Shown here one piece after another: positions 35,506-48,554 of a DNA stretch of 64,000 nt. Below the pieces are notes generated by a model, which did no database searches, had not been told where the DNA came from, and saw nothing but the letters and a program-made list of their open reading frames with translations. Position numbers and translations under genes: made by a program. The stretch comes from Epiperipatus broadwayi (taxonomy: Eukaryota; Onychophora; Udeonychophora; Euonychophora; Peripatidae), in assembly GCA_028023455.1 (NCBI GenBank), contig JAQFVV010006309.1, forward strand, positions 2,128,511 to 2,192,510, written 5' to 3'. Positions within the stretch are counted from its first letter, which is position 1. Each line of letters begins with the position of its first letter.

Positions 35506-35867
35506 CAGGGGTCCCCAACCTTTTTGCATTTAAGAACACATTCTATAATACCGGCCAGGTGGCGGGCACCATTTATATTTTCAATGTAAATTTATAGTTG
35601 GATATTGTTAATAATACGTATAATGTACAAAAAAATATTTATTTCAAAAATAAAATTTTAACATAATTAATGTTTATATTTTTACGCTGTAAAAGTATAG
35701 TATGCCCCACAATTTGATTACAATATAATACAATAATTTATAAGAAATTTTAAAAATTAAATTTATTTGTATCAGATAAATAATTTTTTATTGTGTTCGA
35801 ATAGCGGCAGGCATAAAATGGTCTACAGGCACCATGTGGCCCACGATCATAGATTTGGGGATCCCTG
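35506..35867. mobile_element. Charlie-type hAT MITE
   Basis: A 362-bp non-autonomous DNA transposon. The ends are CAGGGGTCCCCAA and, inverted, CAGGGATCCCCAA (12 of 13 match), the terminal sequence type of hAT-Charlie elements. It is flanked by a perfect 8-bp duplication, CTTTAGTG, at 35498-35505 and 35868-35875, as hAT transposases produce. The interior is AT-rich in the middle with G+C-rich subterminal regions (CCGGCCAGGTGGCGGGC). The short open frames overlapping its right end on both strands are accidental. It has no transposase. Confidence 0.95.
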
Positions 35868-35875
35868 CTTTAGTG

Positions 35876-38479
35876 GATCTTTCTTTCATTATGAAGCCAA
35901 GGTTTTGAAGACCATATTGAGTCAGTTGATACCAGGGAAACTTGGAAGTAATCTGATCTCCCATGAACAAAATGGCCATTACTTGTGACATTTGACATTG
36001 TCTTAATCCTTGTTGTTCTTCACTGAGAATTGCCTGGATGAAATGGAAAATTGCAGCTAGAGTGGATGTAACCCTGGGATTCCTAAGTTTATATTCTTAA
36101 TCTGCCATTTTTTTGGTCAGCAGCATTTAGGTAAAATTTCTGTTCTTTGAATAAAGAGAAAGAAATGAACCACTAGTTTTGTTTGGTTGCTATCCAAAAA
36201 GAATCCCCATCCCAAAAAATGGAGTGCAAAACATGGATTAAACTTCAAAAGTACAACACTGATCAATTTATCTCTTATTTAGAGAAAGAAGAAAAAATAC
36301 TGAAATCAAATTTACAAATGAATAATATTATGTATCCCTTTTAATTTTTTTAAATTAATTTAACCATTGTATTTTTAATTATGAAACTTTCTTAGGCTGG
36401 GAGTCAAGCAATCATATTTGCATTTTTTGGCCCTCTACTAAAAAATTTTGTGAATCTTTTTTTTCCAAAGCTTTAAAATTCATGTACATTCCCCCCCTAA
36501 TATTTTAATTTCAAAAAATTCAAAAGTTGTCAGGATAATCAGGTAAGTGGATTTTCAAAGTATATGATGATGGTGCCTATTATGTGTTTGGAAATTTCAA
36601 ACTTTGTGACATTACTTTGAGAAAATCATATAATGATCTAAAAACTTGATTTTTTAGAAAGTTTGTGATTATTTTTGTATAGTAATCAGGTAATAATTAT
36701 TGGAAATCAAAAAAAAATATATTATTACATATTTATTTTTTAAAGAAATGTTTTATTTTTAAATATAAAAAATATATATTTTGAATATTGTTACCATAGA
36801 GATTCCAGTTACAGGAAATACAACTATTTAGAAATATTGTTACTCAACAATCTGTCATAACATTTAGTAATAGCATAAAATTATAAAAAAATGTAAACTT
36901 TTAAAACATAAATTGATAGATTTACTAAATATTAAAAATAATTCTTTCAGATTTTTAAAACAAACATCAAATAAAAAAGATTTCATTCATTTTTTAAATT
37001 GAATCTGATCCAACTGAAGTTTGATGATGAAACAGCACTTTGTTTTGATTAAAATCTAATTTTTAAAATAATTCTGAAAATCAAATGACATTTTTAAAAT
37101 TTATTTCATTTCTAATCAAAATATTTATCAAACAAGATCAAATTTATTATATTCTGATAAATCATAATGATTTAGCTTAAAATAAGTGAGAACAAAAAAT
37201 CTGTCAGAATGCTAGGGCAGTACAAAAGGGTTAATACAATAAATTAACAAACACTTTTTGACAAAATGAAAATATAATGATATGCAGTAAAAGTTTATTT
37301 CTTTATAAATGTTTTTTTTTTCACTTTTTTTAGTTATTTTTTTTTACATAACCAATCTTTGATATTATTCATTCGATCTATAATACATTTTATTATTTTC
37401 ATATTATTTTTATTATATTAATAATAAGAAACACTATTTAAACAAAGTATTTGTTTATAAAAAATCAAATAATTAATCAAGTTTGATTCTATGATCAAAC
37501 TCTTAATAATGTCGTCTTTAAAATGACATAATGGGGGAAACAACCATCACACTGTATAATCTATGCCACTATGTTTTCATTATTGCATCTATTAAGTAGT
37601 TAGTTCCCCAGATGTTTGTCAATTCTTCCACTCTTTTTGTATTGCTTACATTACATTTTTTTTTAAAAAAACTATGCTCCTCTTAATGCTTGTTTTATAG
37701 TGTTTTATTTAATTCCTCTATATGGTTTTGACAGCTTAGCAATCTTCTTCAGATCTAAACAGTAATCATATTATATTAGTTTTTTACATGAACATACAGA
37801 AATTTTATATATATATTTTCATAAGTATCTAATAATTTTATTACATCTACAGACATATATATATATATATATTTATTTATTTATTATTATAAATATACAC
37901 ATATATTAATTTTTTAACTAAAACCCTCTATGTATATCCAAAAATATAAATAAACATGCATATATAAACATTATATATTTGTTAAAATGAAGATTTTCAT
38001 GAATTCCAAATATAAATGACATATTATCTAAGTTCATCCATATTTGATTCATATTAATAAAATATCAATATTTTACTTGAGTTGGACTGGCCATTAACTG
38101 GGGAGTGAATGCTGTTGTAGAAAATTATGTAGAGATACTATAATGATTGATGAATAATAAGATTAAAAGCTTATCCATTGGAAAACAAGAACAGAAAAAT
38201 TTAAGAATAAGAAGAAAAAAAAAAGTCAAAAACCATTCAAATTGATGGATTTTATCAGGCCATTTAAATATTTAAATAGTCTCTTTTATCTTACATTGAA
38301 GGAGAGTAACACATTTGTATAGATTCCTGGTGTTTGGAAAATCTATATTATCCATATCCAATAGTATGATATGACCCTGCTGATGAGGAGTGTTGCATTA
38401 TCACATTAGCATGTTAATCTTTCCTAGCACTGATGCAGTAATTACTCATACCAATGTAAAAGGTACCACCAACTCCATG
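35876..38479. other. AT-rich DNA, nothing recognised
   Basis: No gene. TA-rich runs at about 37855-37880. 38360-38479 may be a continuation of the LINE E fragment that follows, but no motif is visible there. Confidence 0.45.
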
Positions 38480-39534
38480 TAAAATTTATAAGCTACACAG
38501 TCATCTCATTATTATAGTCTTATCATTTTTCTTTGGGTCTACTTTCTTACTTTCATATAAAAAATTTTGCAATTTTTTCTGAAGCTTTGAAGTATTATTT
38601 GCAAAAACAACTTCTTTATCTGGAAATCTAGATGATTTAAATAATATCCATTTACTTTTATGCCTTTAGATCTTCATTTTAATTCACAAAACAATTCTTG
38701 TAATATAAAATTACTCTGTTGCAAATTCTTCTCAATATTAATCTTTTTACTTCATATTCTCTGTTGCAATCCTTCTCAATGTTAAATTTCTTAGTATCAC
38801 TATGTATTCTAATCATTGCCTTTGCATTTTGATAAAATTCTTTAGATTATGACAATATCCTGGGTCTATATATTGATGATTCAATGTTTTAATCACCGTA
38901 CAAATGCTCATTCATTCAAATGACTTTTTATAATTTATATATTCAAAATATTCATTGAACTTTTTGGATTGTGATCTACTGATTTTAAAGCACTTTTAAA
39001 TTCAGCTTCTTTTGATTTGTTAAAATCCAAAGTTTGCTTTAGATGAGTTGCAATTATTTTGGTAAAACTTTGAATAGAACTAATAAAAGACAGATAGATC
39101 TGTGTTGTTCATTTATGTTCTATTACTAACAAGTTGTTTGTATTTGAAAAGTTTAAATAAAGTTTAAAATTTTCTATACATTGAACATTTACTGATAGAT
39201 AATGAAAATAATTTAACATATTATCTCATCTAATATACCATCACCATATACCTTTAGGCAAATGATAGGTATGTGATTTCTAATACCTTTTTTTAACCAA
39301 ATTTTCTTAAAAATCAATTCTGCTACTGCAGTCTTCCAATTAAGTGGTACATTTTTATCATTTAGACATTTAGTATATAGCCATGCCAACAATTTTCCTA
39401 TTTTTTCAACTGCTTCTTTTAAATTATCATTTGTAACTTCATTATATTCTAGAGCTTTTCCTTTGTTCATAGATTTAATTGTATGTCTTAAATCTTCATT
39501 TAAAAAGCAAGGCAATTTAGAAAAATCTAATAAT
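38480..39534 (-). pseudogene. LINE E reverse transcriptase fragment
   Basis: On the minus strand, 39515-39213 is open and reads like the RT N-terminal region: IKSMNKGKA (M-x-x-G-K-A-P-G), then W-K-T-A-V-A-E-L-I-F-K-K, then N-H-I-P-I-I-C-L at the N-Y-R-P-I-S-L position. Downstream, about 39090-38985 continues with SFTKIIATHLKQTLD and a decayed L-D-x-x-x-x-x-Q-A-G-F region. Near 38620-38540, FPDKEVVFANN sits at the F-A-D-D motif (second Asp changed) followed by L-Q-K-K-L-Q. Stops and frameshifts are frequent. It provides the RT half of the family whose C-terminal ends are at 13.6 and 48.6 kb, if they are the same family. Confidence 0.65.
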
Positions 39535-39659
39535 AGTAGAGGATTTTAAGAATAGGCACTAGATAAGGATTTTATGAACAAACCTTCTTGCATCCATTGA
39601 TTACACTGGTGGTGCTACTGTATGGAGAGTTTAGCTCTGTGTAAACAGTAGAGGATATT
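39535..39659 (+). mobile_element. Family B insertion with target duplication, in LINE E
   Basis: A 99-bp family B 3' end (39548-39646: GGCACTAGATAAGG, CCATTGATTAC, TGGTGCTACTGTATGGAGAG) is bounded by AGTAGAGGATTTT at 39535-39547 and AGTAGAGGATATTTT from 39647. The repeat of 10-13 bp is a target-site duplication typical of LINE-driven insertion. It is 5'-truncated: leader, head and core are missing. It landed beside or within the older LINE E fragment. Confidence 0.8.
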
Positions 39660-40795
39660 TTGTTTTAGTTCTTTATTATATAATTTTTTATGGATCTCTT
39701 CCATACATTTTATGACATCATATCTCTCTGGTAATAGTTCATTTTTTTCCTTTTATTGCAGACATAATATTAATTTCAATCCTAAAATATTGTTTTACAC
39801 TTTTTTGAGGATTTTTAATTTTTTATAGTTATCATTGTTGATTCACAATTATATTTTTCGATCTCTTTATTATCGCTTTTTTCTATTTTACAAAACTTTA
39901 GATATTCAATACTCTTAATTGTTTGTTGAAAATTGTATATATGGTTAATCTTTTACTTGTAGCAATTTGGAAATTTTCTTTTTAATTGTAAACAAACTAA
40001 CTTATGCAAAAAACAGTTTTTCAATTTTGGTGGTTGTTTGTTTTTTACAAAAAAAAAAAAAAATTACATATCAGATATTTTATCAAAAGCTTGAAATAAA
40101 TATTTCCAACTGAGTATAAAAGAACAAGATCGTTTAGTGCTTATAATATATCTATTTGCATAAAAACAAACACATATCAAGAATTACAAATTTACCTTAT
40201 ATAAATTTGTGTGAATTATCTATCAATATATATTTAAAATATAAAAACCAAGGGGGAAAAATACTTATTTTAAAAAAGAAATATGCACTTGCTTCCAAAC
40301 AAAAAACTAAGATAATAAATAAGAAAATAAATTCTTTTTATACAAAATCTGGAGTTTCTATTTTTAAAAGTCCATATGTCTAGAAATACTGTTAACTCTC
40401 TGCTATCTTTATTGTAATTCTGTAAGACCATTATTTTTTATTCATTTCCTTTTCCCCCTTTATTTTATTAAAAGTTGTTTCATTAATTCTAATATTCTTG
40501 TATCATAGTCTTTATTTTCATTACAAAGACATAAAGAAAAAAAGATTATTACTTTTATTTTTTTCACTTTTGTGTTACTATCTCTTTATAATTTATTCTG
40601 TTATTTTTTCAGTATTCTACATTCTGAAAAATAAATAGCCTATATTTTGATTTCTATTTATGTATGTATATATATATATATATTATTTAAATACAAGTGC
40701 ATTATCTATATTGAATTTAATGTATGTAATTAGAAAAAACTTGAAAGCAAACTTTCAAGCTTCATACATTTATTCTCTCCATGTTATACAACTGA
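39660..40795. other. AT-rich DNA, nothing recognised
   Basis: A 75-codon Lys/Ile-rich open frame (40156-40383) matches nothing I know and has the composition of its surroundings. No gene called. Confidence 0.45.
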
Positions 40796-40935
40796 TATAC
40801 ATATTTTATGTTGGGTATTGGAGATCATTTATCTTTTCTTACATGTATGTGGTCATGTGTATCAGTTGTATAAGATGGAGTGAATGGATGTTGAGAGCTT
40901 GCAAGTCTGAGTTCAAATCTCATATATATTGTTAT
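40796..40935 (+). repeat. Family D right half
   Basis: It matches 1380-1475 and 42630-42720: TTTATCTTTTC, GTGGTCATGTGTATCAG, GATGGAGTG, and GAGTTCAAATCTC. The B-box-like sequence is partly kept. It is truncated on the left and joins family C sequence directly on the right. Confidence 0.7.
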
Positions 40936-41145
40936 GTATAATAATTAATAAAACAAGTTATTGACTTTTGAGTTAGTATTTTAGATCTAGTTTATAAAGA
41001 CCCAGACACCCATTGAGGTGAGCCATAAGCTCAAAAACAATTGGTCTGGAGGTAGGTTCTTAACGATAGAGATTTTAAATTCTTCTTCTTTCAACACTTA
41101 TAAAAATAAAGCTTGTCTAGAGCTATTGGTAAGCTCCATCTAGTG
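40936..41145 (+). repeat. Family C element, copy 4, partial
   Basis: The core (CCCATTGAGGTGAGCCATAAG, GGTCTGGAGGTAGG) and right arm (AAAGCTTGTCTAGAGCTATT near 41110) match copies 1-3. The leader and left arm are lost or replaced by family D sequence. Confidence 0.7.
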
Positions 41146-42239
41146 ATTGTTATGTATCTAAACTATTTTATTCACATTTTTTTATATTCATAATTCTACC
41201 TTTTTGTTATTAACTTCTCTACCCACTTTTCTAGTTCTTGAATTATGCAACTATAATATATTCTTTACATATATATCCCATTAATTTTTAAAAAACGTAA
41301 ATATATGTTTTTTTTATTAACTTTATATATTTTGAAAGCTTTTGACCACTATATTTTTTTGGAAAAACACCTTTAAACATAATTTTTAAACAATTTTTAT
41401 AATATATCCTTCTCAACATTTTAAGTTTATTTTTAAATCATTTTAATTTAAAAAAAAAGCCTTTGTCATATTCTTTTAAATAGCTGCTTTTGTTGATCAT
41501 AATTTACCACAGAATGTGTATTTATCGGTTTACTTTCAAATTTAATCAACAAATTTGTAAGTCCTCTAATTAATACAAAGAGCTTCATATCCTAAAGCTA
41601 ATACTACTACTCATTTGAAAGCATACCAAATTTTTAGTTATTCTTATTATATATATATACATCTATATGTTGAATTGTGATTTTATCCATGTAAACAGAA
41701 ATACTTTGTCTTTTGATGTTGCCAGGAAACTGTCAACATGGCAACATTAAAAAGCAAAGTTTTACATAGATATATATTTATTGTTTTATATTTACCTCTT
41801 AATGACCAGCTGTCTATATAATTATTTTTTTGAATTTAAATAAATATTTAAAGGCCAATGCTTTTCTACTTTGTCAAGACAAATATTTTCATTTTCTATC
41901 TTTCATTCTTTCCTTTCTCATTAATCATTAATATCTCATACTTTTCCTCAACTGAAAATAATTTTTATACTTCTGCCTAAATTTTCATTTAATATTTATT
42001 TAATAGCTAAATATTTTTTACAATACTTTTTCTAACCCCCCCCCCATTACATATTAAAAAGAGTGATATTAGGTCAATAATCATTAATCGCAAAATGCCT
42101 TGTTGCAAAGCTTCTTTGAAGTTATGAAGTTTTAAGATTTCTACAATAAACAAACGTTTATTGTACATCCAAAGTTTGCTGAAAATTAAAATAATTTTAC
42201 TATCCGTATTTTGCTTATATTTAAATACTTTTTGCTTAT
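41146..42239. other. AT-rich DNA with a small hairpin
   Basis: 41704-41759 is a hairpin with 21-nt arms (about 18 pairs; TGTTGCCA and TGGCAACA near the loop) and may be the centre of a small MITE spanning about 41650-41780. Nothing else recognised. Confidence 0.45.
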
Positions 42240-42735
42240 ATTGAATATTTTTTATATATGTAAGTAAAGGGATTTGAACTTAAAATTTTTCAGTCTATAT
42301 TCATCCTCCACTTCATCTCAAACAACCAATATACATATTTCATGCAGAACGAGCACTCATTAATTGGGACAGATCATAATATCCCATATATATATATATA
42401 TGCAATTAGTGCTCGGTTTATATTAAGATAGCATTTCATTGTCAGTTTTTCAATAAAATCGATGGTTGAATAATTGGAAGGATGAGAAGATTGAAGCCTA
42501 TCCAATAAAGTTTAAGGAATTGTTATCTTAATATAAACGGAGCACTGATTGTATATAAGTGGGTGAGATGAACTGGCCCAAGTAATGAGTGCTGATTCTG
42601 CACAAAATACATATTATAACTCATTTATCTTTTTCATACATATGTGATCATGTGTATCAGATGCTTGAGATGGAGTGGAGGATGAAATAGAGCGAAAAAT
42701 TCAGCATTCAAACCCCTCTATTTAAATACTTTTTG
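42240..42735. repeat. Family D foldback element, both arms
   Basis: Left (about 42250-42430) and right (about 42515-42725) are inverted copies: GGGATTTGAAC at left pairs with GTTCAAACCCC-type sequence at right, CATCCTCCACTTCATCTC with GAGATGGAGTGGAGGATG, and inner GGTTTATATTAAGATAG with CTTAATATAAACGGAG. The left arm lacks a segment present in the right. The centre (about 42440-42515) recurs in the 43.3-kb copy. Each arm contains the tRNA-like boxes, so the element carries two inverted candidate polymerase III promoters. Non-coding. Confidence 0.8.
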
Positions 42736-43189
42736 TAAACTGTAAAAATTTATTTTATTAATAACAATATAACAATTTAAAATACAGAAAATGCTCCATA
42801 CTTACATCAGCATTAAATATTTATATAGCAGTGATTAAAGCAATAAAGCAAAATAATATTTTGTAACTTTGTTTGTATAATAAGTTTTTATATTCGTGAT
42901 ATTTGAATTAGTGGTCAAGTACTTGAATCATGTTATTTATTTTGTTGGCTCCACTGTGTAAATTACCAACATTATTTTTCTTTTTTTAAGAAACAAAATG
43001 AGTAATAAATATGTTGATGGTTATCTCTGAGTTAACTTTATATCACATTTATGTTTTTTCACTGATGCTCGTTCCCATTTCATATTTATAAAAATTACAT
43101 ATATTCATATAGGTATATAATAAGCCTGTATTTCAGTTATTACATATTAGAGATGTCTGTCTATCCTTTGTATATGTATTAAGTGGATT
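42736..43189. other. AT-rich DNA, nothing recognised
   Basis: No feature recognised. Confidence 0.4.
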
Positions 43190-43575
43190 ATGTTCTGTAC
43201 ATGAGGGGTCAGATTGACTTTGGGTCAACATGGGTGTGATGAGAATCTCGGCCTCAGGTTGGTCTTTGAGTATTCCATCATCAGATTTTCAATTGGATGG
43301 ACGGTTAAAGAGTTAGAGTGTGGAGTAGATTGAAGCATGTCCATTAGCGTATAAAGATTGGCTATCTTAATATATATCTGACCACTTATTGCATATATGT
43401 GTAGAGATGAGAATCTGGACCAACTGATGATTGCTGGTTTAGCATAAAATACGTATATTGGTGATTATTTATCTTTTCGACATATATGTGTTCAAGTGTA
43501 TCAGTGTTATGAGATGGAGTGGAGAATGTTGGGTCGTGTGAAAGACTGTGCTCATATACCCTATATATTACAAAA
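43190..43575 (+). repeat. Family D element, centre plus right arm
   Basis: The centre (CAGATTTTCAATTGGATGG, AGATTGAAGCATGTCCATTA) and the complete right arm (CTGGACCAACTGATGATTGC through GATGGAGTGGAGAATG) match the 42.2-kb copy. The left arm is replaced by a sequence with GGGTCAGATTGACTTTGGG that does not pair with the right. The B-box position reads GTGCTCATATACC, so it is mutated. Confidence 0.75.
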
Positions 43576-44412
43576 ATTAACTTTGTAAAGATTCATTATT
43601 ATTCTTAACAACCTCATATTAAGCTAGATATAAATAATAATGATATTTTTAGATGTGGATTCAGATATTTACATTCGTACAGTATAAATTATTAATACAA
43701 TAATTATTTTATAAAACACTGAAAATTGGCAATGTATAAATATTGATTAGAACATCTTTTGAAACCCAAGAGTTATCTTCAACATTAAAAAACAAATTCT
43801 AATAAAATATTTTTTTGAAATATACATTATTTTCAAAAAAGCAGTTAAATACATATTTAATGTTAAGTTATTAGAAAAGTGTTAGGTTTAAAATAAATTT
43901 GAACTTAATATTAAATTTCTTATATATATTATTAATCATTTTAAAACGATAAAGTCAATCCATTATTATATATAAACGTTTCTCTCTGTATATATGTCTT
44001 AATTTCCAAAAATTTAATAAAATATATCAAGATAAAATTGATAAAAATTGTATTTATAAAAAATTTTCCATTATTGTTAAAATTAAATTCATGTCTTTTT
44101 TTAAAAAAAATTATATTCAAGAAAAGCTATTTAAATTAAGTATAACTTTTATAGAAGATAAATTTAAATTTGTTCGACTGACAAGCTCTTTTTTTTCCCT
44201 TGAATTTTCTTAGTGACTAAATTAAATTATTTTTATGTAGTGAAGCATATGAAATAAATTGTTTTTATAACTATAACATGTAAGTTCCATTTGCAGAAGT
44301 ATGGAAAAATGTAAGGGCAAGAGAGTAATATACATTATCCATATAAATATGTGCTAAACTAATCGCGTGAGTTGTCTATTTCCGTGTTTATTTATGTCTA
44401 TTGTTTTAAGCC
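43576..44412. other. AT-rich DNA, nothing recognised
   Basis: No feature recognised. Confidence 0.4.
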
Positions 44413-44822
44413 ATTTGATAAATCAATTTATTAGTATTTCTTTTAATCATTGTTACTTTTTGGATTCAACTGGATTTATTTTTTAATGCGTGTATGTATA
44501 TATACCCACATATTATAAAGCCAGATATTGTTAAAGATTGAATTTAAAAATATAAAAATAAAATAATCTGTCAAAAGCGTAATAGCTGAAGTAAAATGCC
44601 AATTCGTATTTTTAGCAATTTGATAAATCAATTTATTAGACTATTTTTTTTTTTTATCACTATTATTTTTGGGATACAACTGAATTTATTTTTAGGGTGC
44701 GTATGTGTATGTATATATATATTCCCACGTACTATAAAACCGGTTTATTATTAGAGTTTGAATTTAAAAATATAAAAATAAAATATTATGCTTAAAGGTA
44801 TAATGGCTACATAAATTAATAA
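44413..44822. repeat. Diverged tandem duplication, period about 205 bp
   Basis: 44413-44617 and 44618-44822 share ATTTGATAAATCAATTTATT, GGATTCAACTGGATTTATTT, a CCCAC(A/G)TA.TATAAA segment and TTGAATTTAAAAATATAAAA, with substitutions and indels. Much older than the 104- and 118-bp duplications. Confidence 0.8.
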
Positions 44823-45024
44823 TTTATAAAAAGTGAAATAGCTATTAGTATTTTATCCAAAAATCACAAAATATTGCGAATAATACCAGTATTCATTCTT
44901 CAATTAAAAAAAGTTCTCGCTGCTTTTTTTAATAATTATAATTTACTAAAATATATTTTACTTATTATCACCTTTTTCACAACAGCACACACCTTTTTTT
45001 CTTTCAGAATATATATATGACTTT

Positions 45025-45300
45025 TAAAATATAATGGTATTTTCCACTAAATCCAATCAAAAACTATAATCAAAAAATATATGCATTCTCCTTTTTTCTT
45101 TCCAAAAACTTCATTTTTTCCATCAGTCGTTGAAAATGATTACAAATAAGATGGTCAAAACGTTGGATGTGGCAAACAAGTAAATGTATATATTTTTGGT
45201 CATGGAAAAAATAAAGTTTTTGGAGAAAAAAAGGAAAATGCATATAGTTTTTGATTATATTTTTTTGCTTGGATTTAGTGGAAAAGAACATAATATTTTA
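45025..45300. mobile_element. MITE with long inverted ends (family H)
   Basis: Arms of about 85-100 bp (45025-45125 and 45210-45300) are inverted copies: TTTTCCACTAAATCCAA and ATATGCATTCTCC have near-exact complements at the right end. Centre about 85 bp. Only one copy seen in the window. The minus-strand open frame across it (45070-45291) is accidental. Target duplication unclear (possibly TA). Confidence 0.75.
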
Positions 45301-45765
<465 letters not shown>

Positions 45766-47152
45766 TGATCGAGATTGTGTTTCTAATTATAGACCGATTT
45801 CTGTTTTGCATACCATTGCAAGAATTTTTGAGCGATGTATTTATAATAAAATTATTTCAGATTTGGGTAAGATAATTTCTTCTTCTCAACATGGTTTTAG
45901 TCCTAATAGATCAATTGATAGTAATCTACTGACAATTTATGATCATATAGCTCATGCTATTGAAGATCGTCAAAGACTAGATGTTATTTATTTTGATTTG
46001 TCAAAAGCCTTTGATAAAGTTGATCACAGTGTCTTACTTCATAAATTACATAAAATAGGTTTCTCTAATAAACTTGTTCATTGGTTTCAATCATTTCTAT
46101 GTAGTCTTACAGCATATATTAAATTCAATAATAAAGTTTCATTTAATTTTGAATGCAATTTAGGTGTTCCACAGGGTAGTATTTTAGCACCCATGCTGTT
46201 TAATGTTTACGTTAATGATCTTAATGATTGCTTGAGATATTCTTTTCTGTTAAGCTATGCTGATGACTGTAAGATTTTTAGAAGAATTGCATCACTGAAC
46301 GATTGTGTTCTCCTTCAGAAGGATATTGATAACTTTAGTGCTTGGTGTCAGTCAAATAATATGACAGTTAATTTTGATAAATGTTCCTTTATTTCTTATT
46401 CCAAAAAATCTGAAGTTTTACAGTTTTATTATTATATCAATTCTCATAAAATTATTTCAGTTAAATGCCAAAAAGATCTTGGAATTATGTTTTCTTGTAA
46501 TGGATCTTTTATTCCTCATCTTGAAATGATTGTTGGTAAAGCTTTTAAGGTTATGGGTGCCATTCTTAGACATGGTTATCAGTTCAGTAATGATACTAAA
46601 CGGAAATTGTTTTTTTCATTGGTTCTTCCTATTATTGAATATGGTTCAATAATTTGGAACCCTAGTTCTTTGCAAGGATGTAACTTGTTGCAGTCTATTT
46701 CAAAGAAGTTTTTCAAATATGTTTCTTGGGAGGGTAAAATGATTAATCTTTCATCTAGACGAAAGTATAGGGATTTGAAATATTTTTATAAAATTGTTAA
46801 TAAACAGGTTATTTTATCAGATATAGTTTCAACTATATCAGTCAGGTCTTTGAGTTATGATACTAGGTCTACTTGTGTATATCAGATTCAAACATGCCGT
46901 TCTAATATTCTTAAATTTTCTCCTTTATTTAGGTTACCCTCTTTATATAATCAAATTGGGAGTAACCTTAATCTGTGTGACATTGATTATAAGAAATTTT
47001 GTAATCTTGTTAAACTGAAATGTGAAGTTTGTATTTTGTCTTTTAAATTTTACTTTATTACGTATACATTTATATTTTCATTTTATGTTATATGTTTTAT
47101 TTTCACTTTTATTGTATGTGCAAGCTGTAATTGGCTTTATGCTGTTGTTTAG
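45766..47152 (+). pseudogene. Jockey/CR1-like LINE reverse transcriptase, 5'-truncated, long open frame
   Basis: This is the longest coding stretch in the window, about 460 codons without a stop. The frame is open upstream of the first candidate start and begins at the microsatellite with DRDCVSNYRPIS, the conserved N-Y-R-P-I-S block of LINE RTs. The true start of the protein is therefore missing, and any start chosen inside is artificial. RT motifs follow in order: VIYFDLSKAFDKVDH (motif A, catalytic Asp), GVPQGSILAPMLFNVYVNDL (motif B), SYADDCKIF (catalytic D-D), KCQKDLGI and IIEYGSIIWNP (thumb). The endonuclease, ORF1 and the start of the RT are gone. The frame ends with TAG at about 47150-47152. 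The clade (Jockey, CR1 or L2 type) cannot be fixed by eye. All three catalytic aspartates and the frame are intact, so it is a young insertion. Confidence 0.9.
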
Positions 47153-47559
<407 letters not shown>

Positions 47560-47714
47560 TAAATTGTTACAAAGGATTTAAGAATAATTTTGCCTTATAA
47601 AAATAAATTCATTTATCACCAATTTATTAGCTTTTTTTAAAAAAAAAAAAAAAAAGATGATAACCAACTCCATTTTTATTTAAAAACTTATTAAATTGTA
47701 TATATATTAATAAT
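47560..47714. other. AT-rich DNA
   Basis: No feature recognised. Confidence 0.4.
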
Positions 47715-47992
47715 AAAAAGTCAGATGTCACATGACTTATATATGTATAGCTTGCATTTACAAATATATAAAATTAAGAGCATGCTAATAAACCGTAAAC
47801 AAGCTTGAGTTGGTTTTTTGGATCTGGTGGCCTAGCTCCTCATTGAAGAGAGCCAAAGCTCAAAACTAGTCTGGGGATGGGGACAATCCTAGATAAAGAT
47901 GATTTGAGTGCCTTCTTTTGTAGTGGCATTTATCATAACAAAAACTAAAAAAAAGCTTAATTAGGGCTTATTAGCACACTTAATTTCTTATA
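47715..47992 (+). repeat. Family C foldback element, copy 3
   Basis: Leader (GATGTCACATGACTT at about 47724), left arm (GAGCATGCTAATAA), core (GCTCCTCATTGAAGAGAGCC, AACTAGTCTGGGGATGGGG) and right arm (GGCATTTATCATAAC to GCACAC). The left arm is shortened, so pairing of the arms is incomplete. The core is the best conserved part. Confidence 0.8.
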
Positions 47993-48554
47993 TATATTTA
48001 AAACAATAACACCATATATTTAAAATTATATATCTTTGCAATTTTTTAAAGACATCTAAACTTATAGATAAATTAGAAAAAGGAATTAATTTTAGAATCA
48101 TTATGTAATAGAGAATTGCTAAACTATTTGAAATCTGTAATGTAATAAAATCAAAATATATGTTACAACATGCATTCTCTAAGTTTAAATAAAATTAACC
48201 AAAAAAAAAAAGATCATACATTTGTATAAAAAATAAAATAAAATAAAAATCCTTTCAAAACAGTCATAAACTTTGTTTTAATGTGAAAAGAACGTAAATA
48301 TTTTGAAACGAGTCATGTATATGATCATTTAATTAACATTTAAACTTTTTTAGCATTAGATATTATTTTTTACCCAGGCTTTAAAAATATAAATTATTTC
48401 TTTGTTCTTTTTTATATCCCACCTAATATATTCGGATTTTCTACAAAATTGTAACATTTAATGGTAATGGATTTCCTGCTATCATTCCATAGCAAGAAAA
48501 CGGGTTTTATTTTTTATGAATACTTAATAAATAATATACATTTTTGTATCAAAG
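47993..48554. other. AT-rich DNA, nothing recognised
   Basis: No feature recognised. Confidence 0.4.

Noticed and set aside
35767-35991. Open frames on both strands near the hAT MITE
   Set aside because: They run across the MITE's end and its flank, so they are not a gene.
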